From contig JAVHJL010000002.1 of the NCBI GenBank assembly GCA_036971715.1, positions 1,396,501-1,460,500 on the forward strand: a DNA stretch of 64,000 bases. Direction: 5' to 3'. The position numbers and the translations under genes are program-made. Numbering within the stretch: the first letter of the stretch is position 1; every line of letters begins with the position of its first letter. Source of the stretch: Arthrobotrys musiformis. Taxonomy: Eukaryota > Ascomycota > Orbiliomycetes > Orbiliales > Orbiliaceae. Of the stretch, positions 1-10,710 are shown in pieces. The notes below the pieces were generated by a model, which made no database searches, had not been told where the DNA came from, and saw only the letters and a program-made list of their open reading frames with translations.

Positions 1-3000
1 AATCGGGACGAGGTTTACCCCATAGGAGTTTTGCTTCTTCGAGCGCTATGTGGACCGGGTTATTCGCTTTGAGCCCACCATCTCGAAATACTGTTCCGTC
101 CACCAGCATCGGTGCAAAATAGGGTGGTGCTGCCGATGCACACATTGCTCTATAAACGGCAACCGTCAGACAAATGTTATTATACGGAAATTATCAGATT
201 TGGAGATGTTCATCTCTGATCGAAAGGGCCTTTTCTGGGGGCCTTACGCTTCCCATGTCGACATTGTAGCGTCTGTATACCTTTTATCATCTCCCTCCCC
301 GGTTTGATAATTTGCTATCAGACTGGCTTTCGACTTGACCGTGGTTGTCACGGCTACGCGGCAATGATTCTGTAACCCAAATACAATATCTTCCTGACCG
401 TTGAAAAACCGATCCCTTATAACGTTTTTATAGGGCTCTTGAAGGTAGATCGACCCACGAAACCGGATTGTTAGTGATTGCAAACCTGGCACAAATGTTT
501 TTGTCCCGAGCTTGTTCACGAAGCCTTTATCGCAGATCAATTTAAATTGTTCCAGACAATCTCGCGCGCAGAGATCTTGGGTACCAATTCCGAGTGCAAC
601 AATTCCGCCTATAATTCGTCCAATGAGTATTAAATTTCCGAGGTTTTATCACCGTATCGATACACGTATGTCCGCTGATGGGCCGGTGCGTGCATGCCTG
701 CAAGGGTATAGTTTTCAATAGAATAATCCACTCACTCATAGAGGATCCAACGATTAAATCAAAGAACTGACCAATTGGCAACCCAATCCCGATAATCTCT
801 TCTAGGCTTATTAACCAAAATAGCTGTGCTATTGCCCGGACACCGGCTCCGTCGAGGGCTAGGATGCGTGGGTCTGCGAGTTTCGGCAGCGTCTGGATGG
901 AGAACGGCCATTTATTGCACGGACCCTCTTCTGTACAGAGAATGCACCTTTTTAATGAAATCGTAGCCTCGGGCTCTTGACGGTATTGATCAGATACTGA
1001 ATTTTCCTTCGCACAAGAACCGCAAATTAGGTGTTGGCATGGGAGGCGATATTCGGATTTCCCAAAAAGACAGTAAAAGCAAAATTTGGGCTGTGTAAAC
1101 AGGTTCTCTTTCATCTTGGTTGTGATGCTTTCATTTTGCTTCTTCATTGAGAAGACCTCGAGCTTCCTGAGTGAATCTACGTTTTCATCGTGTTTATCGC
1201 GCACAATAGAGTACCACTTTGCGGGATTTGAGCCCGCAGCATCCTTTACTATCTGTGTTAGTTCAGAGACTTTCGTTTCGATTTCAGTCATAAACTTGTC
1301 TTCGTTGTAAATTTCAGCTGTTGCCGCCTCGAACTCTCCGGTTGCAAACGAAGCACGGATTGGAAATAAAGCGCCATGGATTGCAGGTTGATGGCCTTTG
1401 GCATGGCCGCTCCTTGTATTCACACATTTCCAGGGCGGATCCCGGTTGACATAGCTGCATGGCATGTAGTTTTCGAAAAACTCATTCAGGGCTTCTTTGC
1501 AGAGACTCCTCGTACCCTCGTGGAAGATATGCAGCTCGACAATAGCTGAGGCCACACAGGTTCCAAAATTAGTCTTCTGAAATCTTTCTAACTAGCTAGT
1601 TCGAAAGTGGAGAGTATTTGCAGTATAGAAATTTATTAGCACAAACCTTGGTTCTTGGACGACTGAGCCTTTTTAACAATAGCCGATGCTATAACAGAGG
1701 TCGCGGCTTTGAAAAGAGTTGAGAGGTCTAGGCCCGAAACGTCGGCCCTATCGACGCAGACCTTCAAAAATCTAGCAATATGGGTTTCGATTGACTTGGA
1801 TGTGAGGAGGCGGCACAATCCAAAATCGAAAGGTGTGTCGAGATTTTGGCTAATATGGGAAAATGCATAGCTCGCGATCGCTACCAACTGGTTATGGTCA
1901 AACATCGTCATGGATTTTGCCCGTACCTTCTGTACGCGCTTAGACCCAAGCTTGATACGCTCTCGCAGACGAACCACTTGGTTCAACATCGCCTCGGGAC
2001 ATCCGAATCTCCCGAGTCCCATCCTGGGTATAAAGTGGGTGTGCACACTGCTATAACTTTTTAAAAGAAGTTTTTCCAGAGGAGTTGAAGTATCTGATGC
2101 GGAAGCGGGGGTATCTGGTGAGATACCGTACTACATATTGTTAATCAAAATTTATGTTAGCAAGCTTGGATTCTAGCCTCCATAAGTATAAGATATATCA
2201 TGACTATTGATAGCCCATGGAAAGTTTCGTAATTTATAAAAGTTTATGGTTTACTCACCTCGCGAGCCTTTTTTCTTAGCTTAGAGTCAGCAGCAAACGC
2301 CCTTTGCATAGTCTTAAGAACGAAACCAGTGAGGACATCCCCTCCCGTGTCGGAGACCCACTCGTCTTCGCCCGCCCATTCGGCGCTATTCAGAATTAGA
2401 ATCAAAGCTGGAAGGGCTGCTTGATTGATTGCATGTTGGGCGCCAGTAGTACTCCAGCTCAACAGTCGAGCAATAGTTAGCGGCCAAGATTTCTCGCTCA
2501 CGACATAACAAACCACGTCGCTAAAGATATACAGCAGTCGTGGGTATAGGTCTTCGAGAACTTCCTTATCGCTTATTCGGTGTTCAAGTTGAAATACAGC
2601 TCGACCGTGATTTTTCACATCGTGCCACTTTTTTTGGTAGTCGTTGGCCATCGATATGCCGCCGCCAATTCCTTCACAATCGGCTAGGAAGATTGGTGCA
2701 GACGTCCCGAAGGTTGAGGGGTCCGCGTATAGATTAACCTCGCCTGTGGTGGGGTCCAACTGGCTGGAGGACCCCGTGACAGGAATTTGGAATTCGTTAG
2801 AGCCCGTCTCGTTTTCCATTTTACCGAGGGATATTAAATATTGAACTATATCATGAAACAATTTTACGATATTTTGAAATAGTTAGCGCAATTATTAGAG
2901 AAGATATAAAAGGGTTGGTGCGTTCATGAATGATTTAAGAATGCTTAACTAAGTAGGGATTTCCCAGCTCCTGTAATGCCGACAAACGATGCGAAACTGG

Positions 3001-3415
3001 GGTATTGAGTTGCAGGGCTGTCCTCAAGGTTAAGAGACTGTGCGATGAGATCTTTCAACCTCGATGTTTCCACAATATATTGAGCCTCAGGAGAATCATT
3101 CCTGCCATTGGACTTTTGCGACCGGAGTCCGAACCACTTCGCCTTTTCGTCCTGGATAAATCGACTAGGGATATCCAGATGGGCGAAAGCGGACGTAATA
3201 TTTTCCCAGAGCTCCTCTGCCTGAGATGGTGGCGATGGAATTGATGGTCCATGTTTACTCTGCTGTCCTCTCTTTTGAATCTGTCGCATATGTTTCTCAA
3301 AACAGCGTTCACAATACTCCATACCACATAAACATTTCAGCACAGATTCCGGGGTTGGCATCGGGTTTCCACAGTCGTCACATTCTAGGTCCGTGGGTTC
3401 GTGTGGCTCCGCCAT
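1..3415 (-). CDS. Zinc finger / GTPase / RING / patatin-like phospholipase, 3'-truncated by window edge
   Basis: Spliced model: exons 3415-2950, 2845-2259, 2130-1647, 1587-736, 608-248 and 149-1; all phases agree and 966 residues are visible. Domains in order: a Cys-rich zinc module (C12, C15, C28, C30, C35, C38); a P-loop, GITGAGKS at 146-153, completed across intron 1; a G3-like LADCEG motif in exon 2, resembling the DxEG form of guanylate-binding-protein GTPases; a RING-type module at about 678-730 (CxxC, CxHxxCxxC, CxxC); then a patatin fold. The patatin fold has oxyanion motif DGAGVRA (758-764), nucleophile region GSSMSG (793-798, putative Ser795) and catalytic Asp940 in RDGG. Patatins normally carry DGGGxRG and GxSxG, so two glycines are altered. 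Family knowledge: patatins are Ser/Asp acyl hydrolases, and fungal patatins are often joined to NTPase or receptor-like modules. A role in lipid cleavage triggered by nucleotide binding is inference. The C-terminus lies outside the window. Confidence 0.85.
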
Positions 3416-4913
3416 ACTTTTTTTGCTTTCTGAATTTCTGAATTCGCGAGGATCAGCTGATTAGGCCAATTGATTGACTAAAGTTATATGTTGGGGGTAT
3501 ACCTTGCAAGCTTGCGTATGTTCTTATCTTGCCTTTATATATATAACTGATAGTACAATGGTGGGGTAAGTTATTAAGTGGATGGGAAAGATCGAAGGAT
3601 GATGGAAATTAATATGCACTTAAGCCGCTACAAAGCCGAATGGCTGATCCAGGCGTGCAGGAGAAATGATGCCTGAAGTTGATGGCCGCATACGTGCAGA
3701 TGATGGAGTGTGTGACATCGTCCGCGTCCGAATAGCGCATGGACTACGAGGCGCTCGAGGCTAGCTCTAGTCCACCACTGGTCTGCAGCAAACTCTTTAG
3801 TCTGGGGGACGCTCAAACTCTTTCCATGTAGACTCCTCTCTCCCTATCTAGGCATACACTCTATCTAAAAAAAACCAATTTGTAATTTTATCGGTATGGT
3901 TGGAGATCTCGAGATGCCCCTCTGGATCTCGACTCGTCCCCTCCTGCAGCTTGTGTTGTATATGTTGTTTTTCCAAAAGAAGGATAACGGTGGGTTGCGA
4001 GACTGAACAGTGGGCCCGATTTCGAGATTTGTCCGGCTGCTATGCCCGAACGCTGATAAGTTACTGCCTTCAATATTGCAATACAATCAAATTGATAGAG
4101 GCATCTGCATTTTCACCTTCACTTTTAAAGCTGTAATATAATAGAATATCAATTAACCAATTAATAACACCAAAAACTTAACCCCCAAGTTAAACTAACA
4201 TAAAAACCAATCATAAAATTTAAACAAACAAAAAAAAGCTACGTCCAGATCCGACAGGCATTTCGCCTGGACCTAATATCGTATATACATAAATCTTTAT
4301 AAATATTTACAATCGAATGGAAAAGGTTGCAACTAGAAGATATGTGTTCGCGCAGAAAATGTCGTCGTGGCCCTGGTTTAAATTTTATAAGTCCGAGCAA
4401 TCGCTTCCGCGGTGGGACTAGACTGCACCGATCTAGCATCAAGCTAGCGGGAATCCGCAGGAACGCAGATCATATCGAGTACTCCAGTTGCGCAAAAAAT
4501 AAGTGAATCGAAAGGAGGAATTGGATATAATCGATATATCGAAGGAAGGTAGTAAATTTGACGAATTTGCAACGTCGAATCAAAAAGGTGCTATTTATAG
4601 CTGTTTGTTGAGAGAGGGATTCGTAAGTTCTTGTCAATGTTTCGAAAATTTTAAGGCTGAGTCCGGTGTTGCAATTTCGAACATTTTCAGGGGGTGGAGG
4701 AAAGGAAGCTGATGGGGGTTTGAGCTGTTTGCGTGTCTTGTATCGCGAATGCGTGGCCTTGCAGGTGGCATGGTGGATTAGTCGCTGGAGGACCTTTGAT
4801 TTCCCCAACAGTATGGAAGAAACCGATCAGATATCAAGCTTCTTGGATTGTCGTACGGTGAACTTGAAATGCAGATATAGATTTGGTAGTCGTATATGTA
4901 GTCCCTTTTCCCT
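3416..4913. other. Gene-less stretch, AT-rich
   Basis: This lies between the 5' end of the patatin gene and the 3' end of the 46-aa microprotein. I see short unconvincing reading frames and A-rich runs around 4135-4240, and no recognisable gene, RNA or repeat. It should hold the patatin promoter. Confidence 0.6.
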
Positions 4914-5054
4914 TTACACCAAAGGAGCAAAAGCCGTTCCGCCGTTCGATCTTCGTCTCTTAATAAGCCAAAGGATGAGTCCAAGGATAATGATAAGGAG
5001 CACCAAAGAACCGAGGGCGATGCCAAGGTTGAGGTTCAAGTTCGAGGTATCCAT
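4914..5054 (-). CDS. 46-aa single-pass membrane microprotein
   Basis: An unspliced 46-codon reading frame. It begins MDTSNLNLNLGIALG, continues with about 17 hydrophobic residues (to LILWLI, residues 14-31), then a KRRR stop-transfer cluster at 32-35 and a short polar tail ending APLV. The predicted topology is N-terminus outside or lumenal and basic tail cytosolic. The start codon context is excellent (A at -3, G at +4). Codon use is biased to C-ending codons (ACC, AAC, CTC, GGC, ATC), unlike the AT-rich flanks, which argues for selection on the protein. I do not recognise a family. It could instead be the last exon of a longer gene, but the strong initiator context and complete membrane-anchor design favour a standalone microprotein. 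Confidence 0.6.
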   Translation of the reverse strand: MDTSNLNLNLGIALGSLVLLIIILGLILWLIKRRRSNGGTAFAPLV

Positions 5055-6265
5055 TTTTGATGAACGTGTTTTTTATGTGATAACTTGATATATTGGTGAT
5101 AAATGGTGAAGATTAAGTTCCAGTCGAGCTTGGTTTTTAAGGGGATTGGAATTTAATGGGAATTGGATTATAAAGTATTATCGGAATCGATTGAAAACCC
5201 TGAAAGTCCGTGAAATGGAGGATACATGAAGCGAAAGGCTGGAGAATTGAAAAGAAAAAAAACTACTAGCAGCTAAAGCTATAGTAACTTGTCGACGCAA
5301 TCGAAATGAACGAAAAAGAAACTAAGTCCACGCAAATCAAAAAAAGAGGGGATTAAGAAAAAGAATCAAGAAAGCTTCAAATGCGCCATCAACCCTCTTT
5401 TAAAAGATTAGGAAATCGAATTAGTTAGAAAAGGAGAAAATATTTATTTAAAGAGGAGAACGGCACAGAAGCTTGGAAAGACAAAACGGCACACCACACA
5501 CACACACGCACACAAACGAAGTAATAACGTCTGACAGTCAGCACAAACTTTGAATAAAAAGCTTGCAATTGCTAGCATGCTGCGCCCGCCCTCGTGCTTG
5601 TTAACGTTGCTGCCACTCGTAGCGGAGCATATCAAGCGGGTGGGATATCCCTTAATATAGCTGAGCTGTTTCGGCTAGACGTTCCAACCAGGATGCGCGC
5701 GGACGGCTCATCGCTTGGCTTTTTGCTTTCTTTCGATCCTTTGACAAACATTTGCGACATCCCAAGAAACGGGTTCTCAGGATATTGAGCATGAGCGGTG
5801 CATATTTGCAAAAAAACAGAAGCCAAGAAGAGTTGAGGGCTGAAATTTTAAATTGAGGCTGAAAATGTATGGACTTTTTTGGCGACAGATATCTCTGATA
5901 GATATCGCTGGATTTGGATACCGCTTGTAGACAGTCGCAATTGCAACCCCAGGTTTCTATTTTTGATACAAATCGATTGCGTGGATTTCACGCTGTGCAT
6001 GTTGTGTGTAACTTTCTCGCCAAAAAATTAAATTGAAAGGGGTGGGAGGGGAGAAGTCCGATCTTCAATATTTATATTTACAGGACCGCGAACACTTCCT
6101 CGCTTGTCGCATATTGCATGGCATTTTGTGAGACAATCAGCGGTAGTGCGCACGCATGATATCATACTACTTCCCCTCTTTTATTCTCCTTATTAAGTAA
6201 TATATTCGTACTCGTCTGGCTGGGGTAAAGGAGTAACTCCATTTTTCTCTTGTCCAATATCCAAT
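5055..6265. other. Intergenic stretch upstream of the microprotein
   Basis: Purine-rich A/G runs occur at 5230-5450 and a CA repeat near 5495-5515. No convincing gene is seen. It should contain the promoter of the 46-aa gene (minus strand) and the 3' region of the CoA-transferase gene. Confidence 0.5.
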
Positions 6266-7735
6266 TTAACCTTCCCAAGTGGCCTCGTAATGCCCAAGCT
6301 CGGTGGGCATATATCGATAACCAACTTCAACTCCCTCGATCCTACCCGCGTGTTTAACCCCCTTCACCGATCCCAATTTCCCTTCTTTCACCTCCATGAA
6401 CTCTCCAACATCCTCTTCACTAAGTTTAGGAACCTCGAATGCTTCTTTCCCATCGATCCTCCCCAACGAGGTGATATACTCCATCACCCCCGCCAAACTG
6501 ACGTGTACTTCCCAACTCCCACCTTCAGTAATCCTTCTATGCAACGCTGTTAGAATCCCGATGGCGAGGAAGTAACCCGCCGTATGGTCTAATGCCTGAC
6601 ACGGCCATTTTTTAAACCTCTCTTGTTTCCCGGTCGATTTAAAGGACTCGGCCTCGCTGATGTTGATTCCGGAGCAGAGTTGGACCATACTGTCGAATCC
6701 TCTTCTACCATTCCAGGGACCGTCTTCTCCGAAGGCATTTAGTGAGGCGTAGATTATTCCGTCGGGATTTAGGGATGCTACTTCTGATGGTGAGAATCCC
6801 TTGGTGGAAATTGCGCCAGGACGGAAGGATTGGATGAAGACGTCTGCGGTTGAGAGGAGGTCTTTGAGTTTATTTACTCCTTCTGGGGTTCTGAGGTCGA
6901 GGAAGGTGGAGCGTTTTCCGCGGGAGGTATCGATGTCGATGGCGGGGAGGGAGGGGAGGTGGGGGCCATGGATCCAGAGGACGTCTGCGCCGTGGGAGGC
7001 GAGGGTGCGGCCGCAGACGGGACCGGCTAGGACTCTGGTTATTTCTGCGACGCGGAGGCCGGATAGACATGAATTCCCGCTATTATTTCTGAGAGATTTG
7101 GGGAGTCCTGCTGGGGCTTCACCGATTTTTCGGATGATGATTGGGAAGGATGGGGTATAACGTGATTGCTCCTCTGCGTTCCATTGCAGTGGTGATCGAA
7201 GCGCATATATAACCGCCTTCCGCTCATGCGCGATCCTCTCGAGTTCCAAGGCCTTAAACTTCCTAACCGCCCCTGCGACTGTGGGTTTATCTACACAATC
7301 GATCGGTAATCCCAAAACCTCCAATGCCGCGACAGCATGGTTTATAAAATTCGCGTGAATGCCAATGATCCCATCGTCGGCTGTTTCATAAGTTCCTGAA
7401 ATTGGACCCCAGGCTTCGGGTGTGGGGGTGCCGAGGATTTGGATGTTTATTTCTGAAGAGTATTCTAATGTCGCGTGGAGGGTGTTTACCTTCACCTTCT
7501 TAATCTCAGATTCATTTTCGGAGTGGGTTCGATGGGTGTATATAAGTGCAGCTGCAAGCGTCGATGTAGCTATCGCTGCAGGTGGGATGAGCGATAGTTT
7601 ATAACTGGAGGGGATTGTACGTTCCGGCCCCGTTATTTCCAGGGTTTTGTCGGAGAGGGCTGAAGGGGGTAGGGAGAGGGTGGTCCAGAGGTCGCGGATT
7701 ATGTCTTCGGATGAAGTGAAGTGCGAGCGGGACAT
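6266..7735 (-). CDS. CoA-transferase family III (CaiB/BaiF) protein
   Basis: Intronless, 489 aa from the ATG at 7735. The C-terminal two thirds is a clear family III CoA-transferase: the start LSGLRVAEITRVLAGPVCGR, the segment GADVLWIHGPH, the DLRTPEG loop, the NPDGIIYASLNAFG strand and the RRGFDSMVQLCSG helix. The family nucleophile is an Asp that forms an aspartyl-CoA intermediate (Asp169 of formyl-CoA transferase). It corresponds to Asp383 here in QALDHTAG and is present, so the enzyme should be active. The first 210 residues resemble the degenerate N-terminal half seen in other long fungal members. Known reactions of the family are transfers of CoA between carboxylic acids, or racemisation of alpha-methylacyl-CoA. 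The substrate cannot be read from sequence, and no metabolic partner lies next to it. No peroxisomal SKL-type ending is present (ends TWEG). Confidence 0.9.
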   Translation of the reverse strand: MSRSHFTSSEDIIRDLWTTLSLPPSALSDKTLEITGPERTIPSSYKLSLIPPAAIATSTLAAALIYTHRTHSENESEIKKVKVNTLHATLEYSSEINIQILGTPTPEAWGPISGTYETADDGIIGIHANFINHAVAALEVLGLPIDCVDKPTVAGAVRKFKALELERIAHERKAVIYALRSPLQWNAEEQSRYTPSFPIIIRKIGEAPAGLPKSLRNNSGNSCLSGLRVAEITRVLAGPVCGRTLASHGADVLWIHGPHLPSLPAIDIDTSRGKRSTFLDLRTPEGVNKLKDLLSTADVFIQSFRPGAISTKGFSPSEVASLNPDGIIYASLNAFGEDGPWNGRRGFDSMVQLCSGINISEAESFKSTGKQERFKKWPCQALDHTAGYFLAIGILTALHRRITEGGSWEVHVSLAGVMEYITSLGRIDGKEAFEVPKLSEEDVGEFMEVKEGKLGSVKGVKHAGRIEGVEVGYRYMPTELGHYEATWEG

Positions 7736-8808
7736 TATTATTCTAACCTAACTACCTACTCACCTACCTAAATACTTGATGAGGCAGATATGTGAAGGGG
7801 GTATGAGGATTGTAAGAGATCATGTGCCGGGATATCCAGATCGATGTCATTTCACATTTTACATCCGAACGATTGTTGCAAAATGTGCGTTGAACTAGTG
7901 TTCACAGAGGGACTAAACGCCAAGCCGAGGTTAAAGATGAGGCTGAATTGGAAATGTCATGAACTTAATAAATGAGGCGGGAATCCATTCGGCCATTCAC
8001 GCAGATAACGTTATTGATAATACTCGAAAAGGCACCGGGAAACCTGCTCCGAGGTCTGCCTGTCATGTCTGCGAAGCAGCGTGTCATAGAAGTGGAGTTT
8101 ATTCCAGACCGGGATTATGATATGCATTCGATGCTATAGCTGGTATACGTCTGCCTGCCCGTAGCTGCTACCTAAGCTAAGCTAATCGGTCGCGAGCTCT
8201 ACACTGTCGAGTTTGTATCTTTTTCGAAGGATCAAGCACCCGCTAGGTATCAACCCACAATGCAACTGGGATTATAAACAAGAAGCCTTGCAGGTCGACC
8301 GGACCACTTTTAGCCGTTTTTGTCATGTCACAATTATATAGCTCCTCCCCGCCGCCAAGTGAGGACCTCTTGTACTTCTGTCATATCTTCAAATCACTTA
8401 TTTCGACCGAAGGACAAAGTGGGCGTTGTTTGCTGAATACCTCTTACCCATCTGCGGGCATGCACATGTGCCACAGCTGGAATGCGCCGGGGCCTCGTTC
8501 ATTTCTTCGAAACATCTCATATATATATGCATATCACCGACAGACACGCACGACCACTTAATTCCCTCGTAGTCTATCCATCGCCAGCTGGTTCGATGCG
8601 GATATCTCATTCGTAATCTTCTAAAGGGTACGAGACAATCTTCTAAAGGAACAAGTCGAAACCCCTTTCAAAGTAACCCCTCAGATATAAACCGTAAGCG
8701 ACCTCGAGTATCCGTCACCAGTTACTCCAATCTAATCTATCGAATCAAGCTAGCGAGACTGCGCGCGCGTTGGCATTAAACCACTATAAGCACCCCAAAA
8801 ACAGTCGC
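7736..8808. promoter_or_regulatory. Bidirectional intergenic region between CoA-transferase (-) and membrane protein (+)
   Basis: About 1.07 kb separates two divergently transcribed start codons, so both promoters must lie here. I see no gene and no strong motif beyond small AT-rich boxes (near 8330 and 8518-8530). Confidence 0.5.
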
Positions 8809-10710
8809 ATGTCCCAACCATCGACAACCACAGATCCAGACCCAATCCCCGAAAGAGCCGATATCCCGATCGAGCATCTGTCATTTCTAGGTCATAAAAG
8901 AGGGTTATCGCCTGAAATTGGCCTCGCGCTCTCCCAGAGAGCTGCTGTGAATGCCGAGGCCAGTGGTAGTGGCGATGGCACCGGTGTATCTCGACCCGCT
9001 GCGGCGGTGATAAGGCGCGATAAGGCTGCTACAGCCAGTCCGGCGGCAGAATATATTGCATCGATAGAACGAGGTCCCTTCTCCGGTATTATGGATGAAT
9101 CTCTACCCAGATCCCCACCTCAAAATCCCAAAATCGAACCATTCACGAGAGAACACCTCTACGAGCCGAGTAGATGGGACAAAATCACCGAATCGTTCAA
9201 TACGATTCCATACACTGCCAAAATATCGATTTATGAAACGTTAAAAAACACCTGGAATTTACCGGAGAACATTGTCCGTGCTAAAAGACGACTTTTGGCC
9301 CCCCCTAAACCGAAACCGCAGACGCTGCCCGATCCTGTCACAGTTGGTTCTTTACCTGCGCATCTTGCGCCGCGGGCGCCGAAGAAACCGACTCGGATAG
9401 GGAAGGTTTTACGGGTATTTTTCTCACCGAAAGCGTGGCAGGTTTATGGATTCTTAGCCACGCTGGCATTGAACGGTGGATTCGGTTATTGGGTCTGGGT
9501 TCACGTTCACGTATATCTCGATCCTCACACCTGGCGGCTCAGACATCTCGTCACATCTTCCTCTAGTACCTGGACAGCGTTTACCTCTCTCGAGATATGG
9601 ATTGCGATTATGCTCGGAATCTGGAACATAGGAGGGGGGTACCTTCTCATCGCGGGGCCGGTGATACTTCTCGAGTTGTTGATGAAATATTCTGGTCTCC
9701 TCTGGCTGCTTTTGCAGTCGCGAATGTTGCGGAGGAAAAGACCGAATCCGGATCCGGACGATGGGGGCGCTGCTGTAAAGCCTAAAAACGGCCCCATGGG
9801 GGCATGTATGGGGACATTCTGGGGGCTTTATTTTCTGATATTGGTAATATGGCCTATACTCGCTAGTACGATTCCCGCGCCCCGGTTGAGAGTCGATCGG
9901 TATCCGAAACGGTGCGGAGGCGGCGCGTGGGATTTTAGGGTTATCCTCGACGGAAGGGTTCGGCCGAAAAATCTGACCATGGGAAGGGTAACAATTAGAG
10001 AATTGAATGGGGAGAACGTTGGACGCGAAGCGGTTTATATCACCGAAAATTATGTGGATACGACTTGGATGAGGACCGAAGAGCAAGTTGTATTGAGGAG
10101 GGCCACAATCCCCGCAGACGGAGAAACGGTGTATGTGAGTGAGGTTACGTATAGGTTTCCGTATATGGAGACCGACTGGGAGAAGGCCGGGTGGAAGAGT
10201 TTGCCAGATGTGACGAGAGATAGAGGGGGAAATTATACCGTTATTCTTACGGATTCTGACACAGGAAGGAATGAGACCATCAACGGGAGATTTCCGTATC
10301 TGGACGATCAATCGGGTTTGCGATTGGATGAGATGGGACTGATACCAGATGTCAAAAGATCTTGGAGGTCGATTGCACTTACGGCCGATACTTGTCCCTG
10401 GGGTCCTGATGCGAAGCTACTGGAGAATACGGACGTCACGGCCAGGAATATAGTCGGAGAAGGGCATCCCGTGCTATTGACGGATATGTCGAAGTTTGGA
10501 AGATGTGGCGAGTTGACGGTTTGCGCAAATCGTCGGAGACAGGTTGTCGATGGATTACCCTGGGCTGTAGGCGAGGAAGGGAAGAAAGTTTTGGATGCGA
10601 TGCTGGTTGTGCCTTTGGGATTGATATTGGTCGAACAAATACGGTGGGGAAGCTGTTGTGGAGATGGATTTGCTCCGTATACGGCGGGTCCAGAGCAAAT
10701 TTCCCCATGA
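8809..10710 (+). CDS. Multi-pass membrane protein with glycosylated ectodomain, family unknown
   Basis: Intronless, 633 aa from the first in-frame ATG at 8809 (MSQPSTTTD); the frame is open slightly upstream but without ATG. The first 200 residues are polar and Pro-rich. Hydrophobic segments follow: VYGFLATLALNGGFGYWVWV, IWIAIMLGIWNIGGGYLLIAG running into VILLELLMKYSGLLWLLL, then FWGLYFLILVIWPILA. The last half is a soluble domain with three N-glycosylation sequons (KNLT, GNYT, RNET) and several Cys, suggesting an extracytoplasmic location. A last hydrophobic stretch (MLVVPLGLILVEQ) precedes a Cys-containing tail. I do not recognise the family. The length and reading frame make it a confident gene. 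The long antisense frames opposite it are shadows. Confidence 0.8.
   Translation: MSQPSTTTDPDPIPERADIPIEHLSFLGHKRGLSPEIGLALSQRAAVNAEASGSGDGTGVSRPAAAVIRRDKAATASPAAEYIASIERGPFSGIMDESLPRSPPQNPKIEPFTREHLYEPSRWDKITESFNTIPYTAKISIYETLKNTWNLPENIVRAKRRLLAPPKPKPQTLPDPVTVGSLPAHLAPRAPKKPTRIGKVLRVFFSPKAWQVYGFLATLALNGGFGYWVWVHVHVYLDPHTWRLRHLVTSSSSTWTAFTSLEIWIAIMLGIWNIGGGYLLIAGPVILLELLMKYSGLLWLLLQSRMLRRKRPNPDPDDGGAAVKPKNGPMGACMGTFWGLYFLILVIWPILASTIPAPRLRVDRYPKRCGGGAWDFRVILDGRVRPKNLTMGRVTIRELNGENVGREAVYITENYVDTTWMRTEEQVVLRRATIPADGETVYVSEVTYRFPYMETDWEKAGWKSLPDVTRDRGGNYTVILTDSDTGRNETINGRFPYLDDQSGLRLDEMGLIPDVKRSWRSIALTADTCPWGPDAKLLENTDVTARNIVGEGHPVLLTDMSKFGRCGELTVCANRRRQVVDGLPWAVGEEGKKVLDAMLVVPLGLILVEQIRWGSCCGDGFAPYTAGPEQISP

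Noticed and set aside
542..740. Apparent C-terminal tail after the patatin GSSM motif
   Set aside because: It reads intron sequence. Splicing 736 to 608 restores the patatin fold and the frame.
9454..10311. 285-codon antisense frame opposite the membrane-protein gene
   Set aside because: It is a mirror of a strongly coding frame, Pro/Arg-rich, with no family features or splice logic.
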